DNA of 64,000 bases, taken from Amycolatopsis antarctica (GTDB lineage Bacteria > Actinomycetota > Actinomycetes > Mycobacteriales > Pseudonocardiaceae). A program made the translations under genes and the position numbers. Below, piece after piece: positions 45,384-53,957 of the stretch (its first letter is position 1; each line of letters opens with the position of its first letter). Below the pieces are notes generated by a model. The model was not told where the DNA came from and did not search any database. It was given only the letters and a program-made list of their open reading frames with translations. The DNA is taken from NCBI RefSeq assembly GCF_002262875.1, contig NZ_NKYE01000019.1, positions 62,001 through 126,000 on the forward strand, written 5' to 3'.

Positions 45384-46918
45384 CTGCCGTTCGCCCGGTC
45401 GTAGGTTCCGGCGAGCGGGTCCGCCGCGGCGCGCAGTTCGCCCTTGGCCACCCGTTCCGACGGGGTCAGCGGCAGCGCGTCCGCGTAGGCCCAGAAGCGC
45501 GGGACCTTGAAGTAGGCGAGCTTCGTCGCGCAGAACTCGGCCAGGGTGGCGGGCGGGGTGTCCTCGGCGGTGTGGCCGTCCAGCACGACGTACGCCTTGA
45601 TCTCCTCGCCGCGGACCTCGTCCGGCACGGCGACGACGGCGGCCAGCCGGACGGCGGGGTGCAGCAGCAGGGCCCGCTCCACCTCGTCCGCGGACACGTT
45701 CTCGCCGCTGCGCCGGATCATGTCCTTCGTCCGGCCGACGAAGAACACCCGGCCGTCCTCGTCCATGGTGGCCAGGTCGCCGGTGTGGAACCAGCCGCCG
45801 CGGAACGCCCTCGCGGTCGCCTCGGGATCGTCGTGGTAGCCGTGCATCAGGCCGATCCCGCGCAGCACCAGCTCGCCGGTTTCCCCGCGTGGCAAGGGTT
45901 TCCCCTCGTCGTCGACGATCATCGCCTCACGGTCGCGCAGCGGCGTGCCGATGCAGCCGGAGCCGACCGCGGCGTCGTGGTCCGCTTCGGACACCCGCAG
46001 ATCGCTGCCCGTCTCGGTCATCCCGAACGCCTCGTACCACGGCACACCCCAGCGGGCCTCCAGTTCGCCATGCAGCTCCCGCGGGATCGCCGACGCGCTG
46101 ATCGCCCGTACCCGGTGCCGGGTGTCCTCGGCCGCCGGGGGCTGCCGCAGCAGCAGGGTGGGCATCATGCCCAGGCAGTAGAACCAGGTGACCTGGTGCT
46201 GGCGAACCTTGGCCCAGAACGTCGACGGGTGGAAGCGGTCCAGCACCACCAGCGTCGCCCCGGAGGCCAGTCCGAGAGCGACGTTCCACTGTGGATCGAT
46301 GTAGTGGAACGGTTGCGCGGTCAGCATCGTGTCGTCCGAGGCGAGCGAGGGGAATCCGTCGACCAGGCCGTTCGCCAGTGTCGTCCAGTACCGGTGCGGC
46401 AGCACGCAGCCCTTCGGGGCGCCGGTGGTGCCGGAGGTGTACTGGATGTTGACCGGGCGTTCGGCGACCGTGTGGAACTCCGGCGGCTCGCGGTCCGGCA
46501 CCAGCTCCGCCAGCTCGGCCGGGGTGAGCACCCGTTCGACGGCGGTGTCCGGGGCGATGGTGGTGAGCAGCTCGGTGAACTCCGCGTCCGCGACGGCGAA
46601 ACGGGCCCCGGAGTGGGTCAGCACGTGCGCGCCGTCGAGCTCCCGGTAGCCGGTGTTGACCGGCACCAGTATCGCGCCGATCTTGCCGAGTGCCAGCCAC
46701 AGCAAGGGAAACTCCGGCACGTTGCGCAACATCACCGCGACCCGGTCGCCGCCGGCCACGCCGAGTTCGCCCAGCGCGAGAGCCAGTTCCCCGCTGCGCC
46801 GGTCCACCTCGGCGAAGGTCAGCCGCTCACCGGTCGCGTCGAACACCCAGGCGAGCCGGTCCGGCCAGGTCCGGGCGGCACGTCCGAGCAGGGCGACCAG
46901 GTCGCTCGGCGCCGTCAT
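45374..46918 (-). CDS. AMP-dependent acyl-CoA synthetase
   Basis: 514-aa ANL enzyme. IQYTSGTTGAPKGCVLPHRYW is the phosphate loop, AFGMTETGSDLRV the adenine/substrate motif, WFHTGDLATMDEDGRVFFVGRTKDMIRRSGENVS the hinge, and TPSERVAKGELRA the C-terminal Lys region. It resembles the carnitine/crotonobetaine-CoA ligase (CaiC) type. The acid substrate is unknown; the neighbour is an enoyl-CoA hydratase. Confidence 0.9.
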   Translation of the reverse strand: MTAPSDLVALLGRAARTWPDRLAWVFDATGERLTFAEVDRRSGELALALGELGVAGGDRVAVMLRNVPEFPLLWLALGKIGAILVPVNTGYRELDGAHVLTHSGARFAVADAEFTELLTTIAPDTAVERVLTPAELAELVPDREPPEFHTVAERPVNIQYTSGTTGAPKGCVLPHRYWTTLANGLVDGFPSLASDDTMLTAQPFHYIDPQWNVALGLASGATLVVLDRFHPSTFWAKVRQHQVTWFYCLGMMPTLLLRQPPAAEDTRHRVRAISASAIPRELHGELEARWGVPWYEAFGMTETGSDLRVSEADHDAAVGSGCIGTPLRDREAMIVDDEGKPLPRGETGELVLRGIGLMHGYHDDPEATARAFRGGWFHTGDLATMDEDGRVFFVGRTKDMIRRSGENVSADEVERALLLHPAVRLAAVVAVPDEVRGEEIKAYVVLDGHTAEDTPPATLAEFCATKLAYFKVPRFWAYADALPLTPSERVAKGELRAAADPLAGTYDRANGRWR

Positions 46919-47727
46919 CGCCCTGCCTTGTCGCGGGAGCGGAACTCCGCCGTGGACGCGGCCACCTCGGCACTGTGCTCGGTGACCAGCGCGTGGCTCA
47001 CCTCCAGCTCCAGCGCCGGTTCGACGGCCGAGTCGATGCCCTGGTCCACCGCGCGCTTGGCGAGCGTGGCCGCCCCGGCCGGACGGGCGGCGAGCGTGCT
47101 CGCCCAGGTCATCGCGCTCTCCATCAGCGCGTGCGCGGGCACGACGTGGTTCACCAGGCCGAGCCGGTCGGCCAGCGGGGCGTCGATCTTCTCGCCCAGC
47201 AGCAGCAGTTCCTTCGCCTTGTGCGGGCCGACCAGCAGCGGCAGCAGCCGGGACGCGGCACCGGTGACGCTCAGGCCGAGACCGACCTCGGGAAAGCGGA
47301 AGACGGCGTCGTCGGCGGCCAGCACCAGGTCGCAGCCGAGCGCGAACTCCGCGCCCGCGCCGATCGCGTAGCCGTGCACGGCGGCGATCACCGGCTGGGG
47401 GAGTGCGCGCAGCTTGCGGGTGACGTCCTGCAGGCGCTCCAGACGGTCCCGCGAGTCGCCTGCGGGCGTCGGCTCCTTGAGGTCGTGGCCCGCGCAGAAC
47501 GCCCTGCCGCGCCCGGCCAGGATCACCGCTCCCGCTCCTGATCGGCCCGCCGCGTCGAGCGCGTCGAGGAGGTCGTCCACGAGGGCGGCGGTGACGGCGT
47601 TGAGCCGTTCCGGCCGGTTCAGCCAGACGAGCGCGACGCCGTCGTCCACGGCGAGCTCGACGGTGCCGGAACCGGTGCCGGAGACCGTGCCGGAATCGGC
47701 AGGGGGGTCCGCTGGGATGCCTGTCAT
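46915..47727 (-). CDS. Enoyl-CoA hydratase/isomerase family protein
   Basis: 270-aa crotonase-fold protein. ALVWLNRPERLNAVTAALVDDL is the N-terminal motif, GRGRAFCAGHDLKEP contributes to the first oxyanion-hole strand, and VIAAVHGYAIGAGAEFALGCDLVLAADDA the second. Acid/base Glu positions are not clear-cut: VGLGLSVTGAASRLLPLLVG has Ser-Val where many hydratases have a Glu-rich turn, so the reaction may not be hydration. ATGA overlap with the ligase gene. Confidence 0.88.
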   Translation of the reverse strand: MTGIPADPPADSGTVSGTGSGTVELAVDDGVALVWLNRPERLNAVTAALVDDLLDALDAAGRSGAGAVILAGRGRAFCAGHDLKEPTPAGDSRDRLERLQDVTRKLRALPQPVIAAVHGYAIGAGAEFALGCDLVLAADDAVFRFPEVGLGLSVTGAASRLLPLLVGPHKAKELLLLGEKIDAPLADRLGLVNHVVPAHALMESAMTWASTLAARPAGAATLAKRAVDQGIDSAVEPALELEVSHALVTEHSAEVAASTAEFRSRDKAGR

Positions 47728-47745
47728 GACGCCGAGCCTAGACGA

Positions 47746-47765
47746 GCTATCGATCGATCGATAGC
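47746..47765. promoter_or_regulatory. 20-bp perfect palindrome, candidate TetR operator
   Basis: GCTATCGATCGATCGATAGC, 19-38 nt upstream of the hydratase start and 23-42 nt upstream of the divergent amidohydrolase. The symmetry and position fit the operon's TetR regulator controlling both directions. Confidence 0.7.
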
Positions 47766-47787
47766 CTTAAGTTCGAGGAGGTCGGCG

Positions 47788-49395
47788 ATGCGGGTGGACG
47801 CGGTGTTCGAGAACGCGCGGGTGCGCACGCCCGGCGGGGTGGTGACGGCGCTGGCCGTGCTGCACGGCCGGATCGTGGCACTCGGCGAGGAGGCGGCCGG
47901 GCTGTCCGCCGCGCGGCGGGTGGATCTCGCCGGGGCGAGCGTGGTCCCCGGTTTCCACGACGCGCACAACCACATGGCCTGGTTCGGCATGAGCCTGGAC
48001 GAGGTGCCGCTCGGTTCCGCCGCCTGCGCGAGCGTCGAGGACGTCTACGAGGCCGTCGCCCGCCGTGCGGCCCAGCAGCCCACCGGTAGCTGGGTGGTGG
48101 GCAGCGGCTACGACCAGAACCGGCTCATCGGCGGGCATCCCACCCGTCACGGCCTCGACCGTGCCGCGCCGGGGCACCACGTCCGGCTCAAGCACACCTC
48201 CGGCCACATGACCGTGGTCAACTCCCGGGTACTGGACAAGCTCGACCTCGCGGGAGTGCCCGTCGGCGGCGACGTGGTGCGCGACGCGGAGGGCTCACCC
48301 ACCGGTCTGCTGCGCGAGCAGGCACAACTGCTGCTGCGCCCGCTGATCTACCCGACGCCGATCGAGTCGGTGGCCCGTGGCATCGCCAACGCGGGCAGGC
48401 GCTACCTGTCCGAGGGGATCACCAGCGTCCAGGAGGCGGGGATCGGCGGCGGGCTGGTCGGTGAGACCCCCGGTGAGGCCGCCGCCTACCAGCTCGCCAG
48501 GCAGCGCGGCCGGCTTCACGTCCGCACCACGCTGATGGTGGCCGCGAGCGTGCTGCACGACCTCGACCACGACGAGAGCGACGACGTCCGCTTCGGCCTG
48601 GACCTGGGCCTGCGCAGCGGCTTCGGGGACGACTGGCTGCGGATCGGGCCGATGAAACTCTTCGCCGACGGTTCGCTGATCGGCCGCACCTGCGCCATGC
48701 ACGAGGACTTCGCGGGCGACCCCGGCAATCGCGGCTACTTCCAGGTGCCCGAGGACGAACTGGCCACCACCATCGCCCGCGCCCACCGGTCGGGCTGGCA
48801 GATCGCCACCCACGCCATCGGCGACCGCGCGGTCAGCGTGGTGCTCGACGCCTACGCCGCCGCACTGGCGGCGCATCCGAGGGACGATCACCGGCACCGG
48901 ATCGAGCACGCCGCCGTCGTGTCCGAGGCCGAGGTACGCAGGATGGCCGGGCTCGGGCTGATTCCCGTGCCGCAGGGCCGTTTCGTGAACGAGATCGGTG
49001 ACGGGATGCGGGCCGCGCTCGGCCCCGCGCGGGAGGAATCCTGTTACCGGCAGCGTAGTTTCCTCGACGCCGGCTGTGTGCTGCCGGGCAGCTCCGACCG
49101 TCCGGTGGTGGACGGCGCGCCGCTGCTCGGCATGGCCGACCTGGTGCGCAGGCGGACCTCGTCCGGGGTGCCGCTGGCGCCCGGCGAGGCACTGACCGCG
49201 GAACAGGCCCTGCGCGCCTACACCGAGGGCTCGGCCCACGCCGCGTTCCGCGAGCACGACCTCGGCACGCTGGAGGTCGGCAAGCTGGCCGACTTCGTCG
49301 CGCTCGCCGCCGATCCCGCCGACGAGGCGAACCTCGACGGCAACCGTGTGCTGGGCACCGTCGTCGGTGGCGTACTGGCGTACGAGGCCCCGTGA
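47788..49395 (+). CDS. Amidohydrolase, YtcJ/DUF-type metal-dependent hydrolase
   Basis: 535-aa amidohydrolase_3 protein. Metal motifs: PGFHDAHNHMAW (HxH), IATHAIGDRAV, HRIEHAAVV and the final Asp in PGSSDRPVVDGAP. LEVGKLADFVALAADP near the C-terminus is typical. YtcJ-like enzymes have few known substrates. It is divergent from the hydratase operon over a shared palindromic operator, hinting at a joint catabolic route for an amide or CoA-activated compound. Confidence 0.9.
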   Translation: MRVDAVFENARVRTPGGVVTALAVLHGRIVALGEEAAGLSAARRVDLAGASVVPGFHDAHNHMAWFGMSLDEVPLGSAACASVEDVYEAVARRAAQQPTGSWVVGSGYDQNRLIGGHPTRHGLDRAAPGHHVRLKHTSGHMTVVNSRVLDKLDLAGVPVGGDVVRDAEGSPTGLLREQAQLLLRPLIYPTPIESVARGIANAGRRYLSEGITSVQEAGIGGGLVGETPGEAAAYQLARQRGRLHVRTTLMVAASVLHDLDHDESDDVRFGLDLGLRSGFGDDWLRIGPMKLFADGSLIGRTCAMHEDFAGDPGNRGYFQVPEDELATTIARAHRSGWQIATHAIGDRAVSVVLDAYAAALAAHPRDDHRHRIEHAAVVSEAEVRRMAGLGLIPVPQGRFVNEIGDGMRAALGPAREESCYRQRSFLDAGCVLPGSSDRPVVDGAPLLGMADLVRRRTSSGVPLAPGEALTAEQALRAYTEGSAHAAFREHDLGTLEVGKLADFVALAADPADEANLDGNRVLGTVVGGVLAYEAP

Positions 49396-49426
49396 ACCGA
49401 TCCATGCGACGAAGGGAAACCCGCTG

Positions 49427-49870
49427 ATGCCGGTGCGTGACGCCGTGGCGAGTGATGTCGACGAGATCTGCTCCCTCATCGAGGAGCACGCCGTCTACGA
49501 GGGAAAGAACGATCTGAAGCTGGACCGGGAGCAGATGGGCAGGCATCTCTTCGGTGCCGAGCCGAAGGCGTGGGTGCTGCTCGCCGAGGCCCCGGACGCT
49601 CCCGGCGTCGTGGCCGGTTTCGCCTTCTGCTGCTGGAACTTCTCCACCTGGGAGGCCCGGCCCGGCATCTGGCTCGACGACATCTTCATCCGCCCCGAGC
49701 ACCGCAGGCACGGTCTCGGGCGGGAACTGCTGGCGGAACTGCGCGGCCGTACCGACGGCCGGGTGGAGTGGGAGATGCAGGCGGACAACGAGAAGGCGGC
49801 CGCGTTCTACGCCGGTCTCGGCGCGAAGACCGTGGACGGCTGGCTCCAGTACCGCTGGCTGCCCGGCTAG
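49427..49870 (+). CDS. GNAT acetyltransferase, SSAT-like
   Basis: 147 aa. SLIEEHAVYEGKNDLKLDREQM, then GFAFCCWNFSTWEARPGIWLDDIFIRPEHRRHGLGRELLAEL resembles spermidine/spermine N1-acetyltransferase-type GNATs (the LDDIF/RxxGxG arrangement). The C-terminal NEKAAAFYAGLGAKTVDGW completes the fold. A polyamine or diamine substrate is possible but not shown. Confidence 0.87.
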   Translation: MPVRDAVASDVDEICSLIEEHAVYEGKNDLKLDREQMGRHLFGAEPKAWVLLAEAPDAPGVVAGFAFCCWNFSTWEARPGIWLDDIFIRPEHRRHGLGRELLAELRGRTDGRVEWEMQADNEKAAAFYAGLGAKTVDGWLQYRWLPG

Positions 49871-49895
49871 GCGGGCGGACCGTATCGTAGGCGGC

Positions 49896-50579
49896 ATGGT
49901 TGACAGCCCGCAGCGACGATCGTCGTCGATCGAGGACTACGTCCGGGCCATCTATGGCCTGGCGGAGCGCGGCGAGGAGGTCACCAACACGACGCTGGCC
50001 ACCAGGATGGACGTGAGCCCCTCCTCGGCGTCCGGAATGGTCACCAAGCTGTCGCAGCAGGGACTCGTCGCGCATGTGCCGTACCGCGGCATCGGGCTGA
50101 CCACCGAGGGCAGGCTGCTGGCCCGCGGGGTGCTGCGCAGGCACCGGCTGATCGAGTCGTACCTGGTCTCGGAGCTGGACTACACCTGGGACGAGGTGCA
50201 CGCCGAGGCGGACGCGCTGGAGCATGTCGTGTCCGATCTGCTGGTCGAACGCATCGCGGAGAAGCTCGGCAATCCGGTCCGCGATCCGCACGGCGACCCG
50301 ATCCCGGCCGAGGACGGCAGCATCGAGGAAGTCTCCACCCGGCTGCTCGACGAGCTGGATCCCGGCTCGGTCGGCGAGATCGTCCGGGTCTGGGACACCG
50401 ACCCGGAACTGTTGCGCTACCTGACCGAGCGAGCGATCGGTCTCGGTGAACGGATCGAGGTTGTCGAACGCCAGCCCTTCGGCGGGCCGATCGTGGTGAA
50501 GGTCGGTGCCCCGCCGGACAGTGCGACGCACGCTCTCGGTAAGGAGATCGCCCAGGCGTTGTCGGTGGCCCTGCTCTGA
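49896..50579 (+). CDS. DtxR/MntR-family metal-dependent regulator
   Basis: 227 aa. The N-terminal winged helix is IEDYVRAIYGLAERGEEVTNTTLATRMDVSPSSASGMVTKLSQQGL (residues about 12-60). The dimer/metal-binding domain carries RRHRLIESYLVSEL, EVHAEADALEHVVSDLLVERI and HGDPIP, followed by an FeoA/SH3-like C-terminal domain from about 150. It resembles mycobacterial SirR/MntR (Rv2788) more than IdeR. The metal is likely Mn or Fe. It may or may not act on the 35.9-kb iron box. Confidence 0.9.
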   Translation: MVDSPQRRSSSIEDYVRAIYGLAERGEEVTNTTLATRMDVSPSSASGMVTKLSQQGLVAHVPYRGIGLTTEGRLLARGVLRRHRLIESYLVSELDYTWDEVHAEADALEHVVSDLLVERIAEKLGNPVRDPHGDPIPAEDGSIEEVSTRLLDELDPGSVGEIVRVWDTDPELLRYLTERAIGLGERIEVVERQPFGGPIVVKVGAPPDSATHALGKEIAQALSVALL

Positions 50580-50975
50580 ACCGGTGTTCTCCGGAGCGTG
50601 TACGTCCGGCCACGGCCCGCGTGAACGTTGCCCCGGCACGGGCAGGCTGCCCTCGCGGGCAGCGAAACCTGTCCGTACGTCCTTGATCCACCGGCCGGTC
50701 ACCGGCGGGGTGTTCGGCTCCGGAATCGGCGTTCGGCTATCTCCTCCTCGCAGGTAGCGGCAATTTCCGGGCTGTGCGAGTGAGCGCCGCAACCGTCCTT
50801 TCCGGCTTTTTCCGCGGTTGCCCGTCGCGGGACGGGGGCCTAACGTCGGGCGGGCAATGGAACGAGTCGGCAGCCCGAATTCACTTCGGTTCCACGGACA
50901 ATCGCGGTGGCATTGTTCCGGCCGCGTCCGCTGTCGTTCGTTCACGCGCACAATGCGGAAAAACTGGAGTACCTG
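50580..50975. other. Intergenic region, no gene seen
   Basis: 396 bp between the regulator and the small secreted protein gene. No ORF with plausible codon bias, no clear hairpin and no repeat from the other families was found. The last 100 bp are AT-richer and probably carry the promoter of the downstream gene. Confidence 0.5.
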
Positions 50976-51227
50976 ATGAAGTCTTTGCGTTCTCGCGCCG
51001 TTCTCGGTCTCGCTCTCGGCGCTGCGATCGTCGCCGCGCCGCTGACCGCGGGTGTGGCCGCCGCCCAAGCTCCGACCTGGGCTGTCGGTGGTGGTGGATA
51101 CGACTCCAAGACGGAATGCGAGGAGGATGGACGGGCGATCATGGACGAGCCCAAGAACGGTGTCCTCGACTTCAGGTGTGTTCAGGACGGCGACTCGTGG
51201 ACGATCTGGGAGCTCAAGGAACGCTGA
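50976..51227 (+). CDS. Small secreted protein
   Basis: 83 aa. Sec signal peptide MKSLRSRAVLGLALGAAIVA... with probable cleavage after AQA (about residue 32). The mature peptide is about 51 aa with two cysteines (KTECEED and DFRCVQD) that could form one disulphide, and aromatic-rich ends (PTWAVGGGGYDS, SWTIWELKER). An AT-rich promoter and a strong terminator suggest an abundant single-gene transcript. Function unknown. Confidence 0.82.
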   Translation: MKSLRSRAVLGLALGAAIVAAPLTAGVAAAQAPTWAVGGGGYDSKTECEEDGRAIMDEPKNGVLDFRCVQDGDSWTIWELKER

Positions 51228-51239
51228 CCCTGAATCGCG

Positions 51240-51286
51240 GAAAAGTCCTTCGCTCCGGTGGTACCGGGACGGAGGACTTTTCTTTT
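51240..51286 (+). terminator. Terminator with T-tract after the small secreted protein gene
   Basis: Arms GAAAAGTCCT/AGGACTTTTC with an inner GCTCCG/CGGAG pairing, followed by TCTTTTCT; one of the few with a visible T-run here. Confidence 0.85.
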
Positions 51287-51406
51287 CTCGCTGACGGCGC
51301 GCGGCTCGGCGGGTGAATTCGCTGGTCCGGGCCGAGTATGACGTGGGCGGCACGGTGCCGCGACCGAGTCCGGTATCGCGACGGATTTCCCGGGAGCGCG
51401 GACAGG

Positions 51407-52213
51407 TCACATCGGCGGATCGTCCCCGGTGTCGGCGAAACCGTACACAGTGGACAGATCGGCGACCGGTATCGTCCGGCCGGCGTGGCGGGAGGCGTCG
51501 CCGTCGGCCAGCAGCGCCAGTACCGCGCGGCCGCAGAACTCGACCGAGTCCGTGCCCGGCGGCAGTGCCCCGCCGGTGGCGGCCAGGATCGCCTCGGTCC
51601 TGGTGAAACCCGGCGAAAGGGCCAGTGCGGTGACGCCGTGCGGGCGCAGATCGTGCGCGATCGTCTCGGCGAGCCTGCTGATCGAGGTCATCGCCAGGTC
51701 GTAGAAGACGTGCCCGCCGATGACGGTGCCCGGATCGCCCGCGTAGCCGGTGAGGACGGCAAGCCCGCGACGTTCGATCAGCAGCGGTGCCGCGTGCCAG
51801 GCGGCGACCAGATGGCTGCGCACGCCCACGTCGATCATGTTCCGCCAGTGTTCCAGCGGCAATGTCCAGAACGGACCGCCCGTGAAGGGCAGCGCGTTAC
51901 CGTCGCAGGCGTTGGCGACGAGCAGGTCCAGGCCGCCGTGCTCGTCCGCGATCCGCCGGAACAGCGCCGCCACCGCCTCGTCGTCGGTGTGGTCGACCAC
52001 CACCGCGATGCCGTTGCCACCCCGGCCGGTGACCTGTTCTGCGGTGTCCTCGACGGTTCCCGGCAGCTCGGAGTACCGCCGTCTCCGGGACTCGCGATCG
52101 GTGAGGTAGACGGTGGCGCCCGCTTCGCCGAGCACCAGCGCGATCCCGCGGCCGATGCCGCGGGCCGCGCCGGTGACCACGGCGACCGTCCCGGGGCCGG
52201 GCTCAGCGCGCAT
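51407..52213 (-). CDS. SDR-family oxidoreductase
   Basis: 268 aa. VAVVTGAARGIGRGIALVLGEAG binds the cofactor and LDLLVANACDGNAL replaces the usual NNAG. The catalytic Tyr is in GHVFYDLAMTSISRLAETIA, where the Lys four residues after Tyr is Met (YDLAM), an unusual loss for an SDR. RTEAILAATGGALPPG forms the lid. ATG 52213 overlaps the SRPBCC gene by 11 bp. With the active-site lysine missing, activity may be altered. Confidence 0.83.
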   Translation of the reverse strand: MRAEPGPGTVAVVTGAARGIGRGIALVLGEAGATVYLTDRESRRRRYSELPGTVEDTAEQVTGRGGNGIAVVVDHTDDEAVAALFRRIADEHGGLDLLVANACDGNALPFTGGPFWTLPLEHWRNMIDVGVRSHLVAAWHAAPLLIERRGLAVLTGYAGDPGTVIGGHVFYDLAMTSISRLAETIAHDLRPHGVTALALSPGFTRTEAILAATGGALPPGTDSVEFCGRAVLALLADGDASRHAGRTIPVADLSTVYGFADTGDDPPM

Positions 52214-52727
52214 CGGCCGGCGCCCCGGTGGCGATCGCGGCGTAGCGGTCCTCCAGCGCGGCGTACGCGACGAGGAAGCCAGGGTCCGCGCAGCCCCCGG
52301 CCGTACTGTCCACACCGGACAGATGGGCGCCGAGGTTGTCCAGGTGGACGTGCCAGCCGGCGCCGTACTGCACGGGGTCGACCGGAAGCCGGTCGTGGTC
52401 GAGGACGAGCAGGGTGCCGCCGGCGGTGTCCTGGAGCCGGAAACGCAGGCGGGACGGGCCTTCGCCGGTGTAGTCCCAGGTCATCGCGAACGTGTCCGGC
52501 GGATCCCAGGTGGTGACCGTGCAGGTGGCCGTCTCCGCCCCGTTCATCCGGAGCACGAACTCACCGTCCGCCGGAGTCCCCCGTTCGACGGGGGCGAGCC
52601 AGGCCCCGAGCCGCACCGGGTCGGTGAGGGCCTGCCAGACGGTCTCCCTGGAGGCGGACAGGGTGCGTTCCAGATGTGCGGAACCGGTCGCGCGGTCGAC
52701 GGTGCCGAGCGGGGACGTCGTGGTCAT
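52203..52727 (-). CDS. SRPBCC-family protein (AHSA1-like)
   Basis: 174 aa. The AHSA1/START-like fold is indicated by AHLERTLSASRETVWQALTDPVRLGAWLAPVE, a beta-rich centre (CTVTTWDPPDTFAMTWDY) and the C-terminal helix GWHVHLDNLGAHLSG. It is coupled (ATGA) behind an ArsR regulator, the standard ArsR-SRPBCC pair of actinobacteria. The ligand is unknown. Confidence 0.88.
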   Translation of the reverse strand: MTTTSPLGTVDRATGSAHLERTLSASRETVWQALTDPVRLGAWLAPVERGTPADGEFVLRMNGAETATCTVTTWDPPDTFAMTWDYTGEGPSRLRFRLQDTAGGTLLVLDHDRLPVDPVQYGAGWHVHLDNLGAHLSGVDSTAGGCADPGFLVAYAALEDRYAAIATGAPADAR

Positions 52728-53050
52728 CGTTCCTCCGGGTGATCGTTGAGATGGTCCTCGAGCGCGTCGAGCCTGCCGCTCCAGAAGCGCTGCTGGCGGG
52801 TGGCCCATTCGGCGATGTCGAGCAGGGGGCGCCGGTTGAGGCGGTAGACGCGGCGCTGGGCCGCGACCGTGCTGCTGACCAGCCCGGTCTGCCGCAGCAC
52901 CTTCAGGTGCCGGGAGGTGGCGGGCTGGCTGATGCCGAACTCGGTACGGGTGAGGTCGGCCAGTTCGCCCGCCGTGGCCTCGCCGGTGCCGGCCAGTCGT
53001 TCGACGATGCTGCGGCGGACCGGGTCGGCCACGGCCTGGAAGGCGTCCAT
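52724..53050 (-). CDS. ArsR-family transcriptional regulator
   Basis: 108 aa. MDAFQAVADPVRRSIVERLAGTGEATAGELADLTRTEFGISQPATSRHLKVLRQTGLVSST is a complete winged-helix domain. No metal-binding cysteines are present, so it is probably a non-metal sensor of the SdpR/AHSA1-linked group. ATG 53050 is preferred; ATG 53065 in frame adds 5 residues. Two dyads at its promoter suggest autoregulation. Confidence 0.88.
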   Translation of the reverse strand: MDAFQAVADPVRRSIVERLAGTGEATAGELADLTRTEFGISQPATSRHLKVLRQTGLVSSTVAAQRRVYRLNRRPLLDIAEWATRQQRFWSGRLDALEDHLNDHPEER

Positions 53051-53085
53051 ACCTGTATGGAACACCGTAGTTATATAACTGTCAA
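53047..53085 (-). promoter_or_regulatory. arsR promoter with two dyads
   Basis: TTGACA (-35, minus strand 53085-53080) overlaps the palindrome AGTTATATAACT (53069-53080); a second dyad CCATAC-CT-GTATGG lies at 53047-53060 over the start. The -10 spacing is consistent with a leaderless or very short leader transcript. Confidence 0.55.
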
Positions 53086-53095
53086 GCGAAATAAA

Positions 53096-53850
53096 TCAGT
53101 CGAGCAGCACCCCGGGGTTGAGCACGCCCTGGGGGTCGAGCGTGCCCTTGACCGCGGGCAGCGCCGCCGCGAAAAGCTCCGGCCGCTGCCGGTCGTACCG
53201 GGGCCGGTGGTCCCTGCCGACGGCGTGGTGGTGGGTGATCGTCGCGCGGTGCCTGCTCAGCGTCTCGCCGGCGGCGGCCTTGATCTCGTCCCACATGGCG
53301 ACCTTCGAGCCGCGGCGGCCGGGCGCGATGACGGTGAGGTACGGCGCCGCCCCGTCCGGATAGGCGTGGGTGAATCGGTGGTTGACGATGCCGTCCGTGC
53401 CGCAGACCGCCCGCACGGCAGCGCCGACCTCCGTCCGCACCGCGTCGACGAGTTCGGGCACCCGTTCCCAGGTGGTCGCCGTCTCGAAGGTCTCCACGAT
53501 CGCGCTCATCCTGGCCAGGCCATCGCCGGAACCACTGAACGTCGCCTCGCCGGGATCGAGCAGCCCGTAGTTCGACGGGAGCATGCCGGACTGCGCGACC
53601 GCTCGCAGGGCCTCGGTCGCCGCGGCGGTGCTGTCGAACCGGACGGCGGCGGAAGCCTTGTGCCGTGGGCGATCCCGCAGCCGCATCCACGCCTCGGTGA
53701 TGACGCCGAGGGTGCCAGATCGGCCACGTCCGGCACCGGCAGCGGTGTGCCGGACAACCCGAGCAGCGCGCCGAGACCGGCGCACTCCTCGTCGCCGACG
53801 GCCTCGGCCGTCCGGCCCCAGCCCCACCACGATCGCTGTGCCGCGTTCAT
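53096..53850 (-). pseudogene. Decayed FAD-binding oxidase (AGPS-like) with internal deletion
   Basis: The start MNAAQRSWWGWGRTAEAVG is typical of this family and runs about 45 aa to GTPLPVPDVADL. The sequence then jumps, in another frame, to SGTLGVITEAWMRLRDRP and continues to the normal C-terminus (HHHAVGRDH and DPQGVLNPGVLLD). Roughly 200 residues, including most of the FAD-binding domain, are missing, and the join (about 53715) is out of frame. Intact relatives, such as the gene at 26134, are about 550 aa. Confidence 0.8.
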
Positions 53851-53957
53851 CGTTTCCTCTCACCGGTTCGGGCCGCAGCGTAGGCGCGGGACACCGAGCC
53901 CGTCACGAACAGGCGATGTGCACGGATAGCGGGCCGCCGGTCTGTTAACTTCCGACG

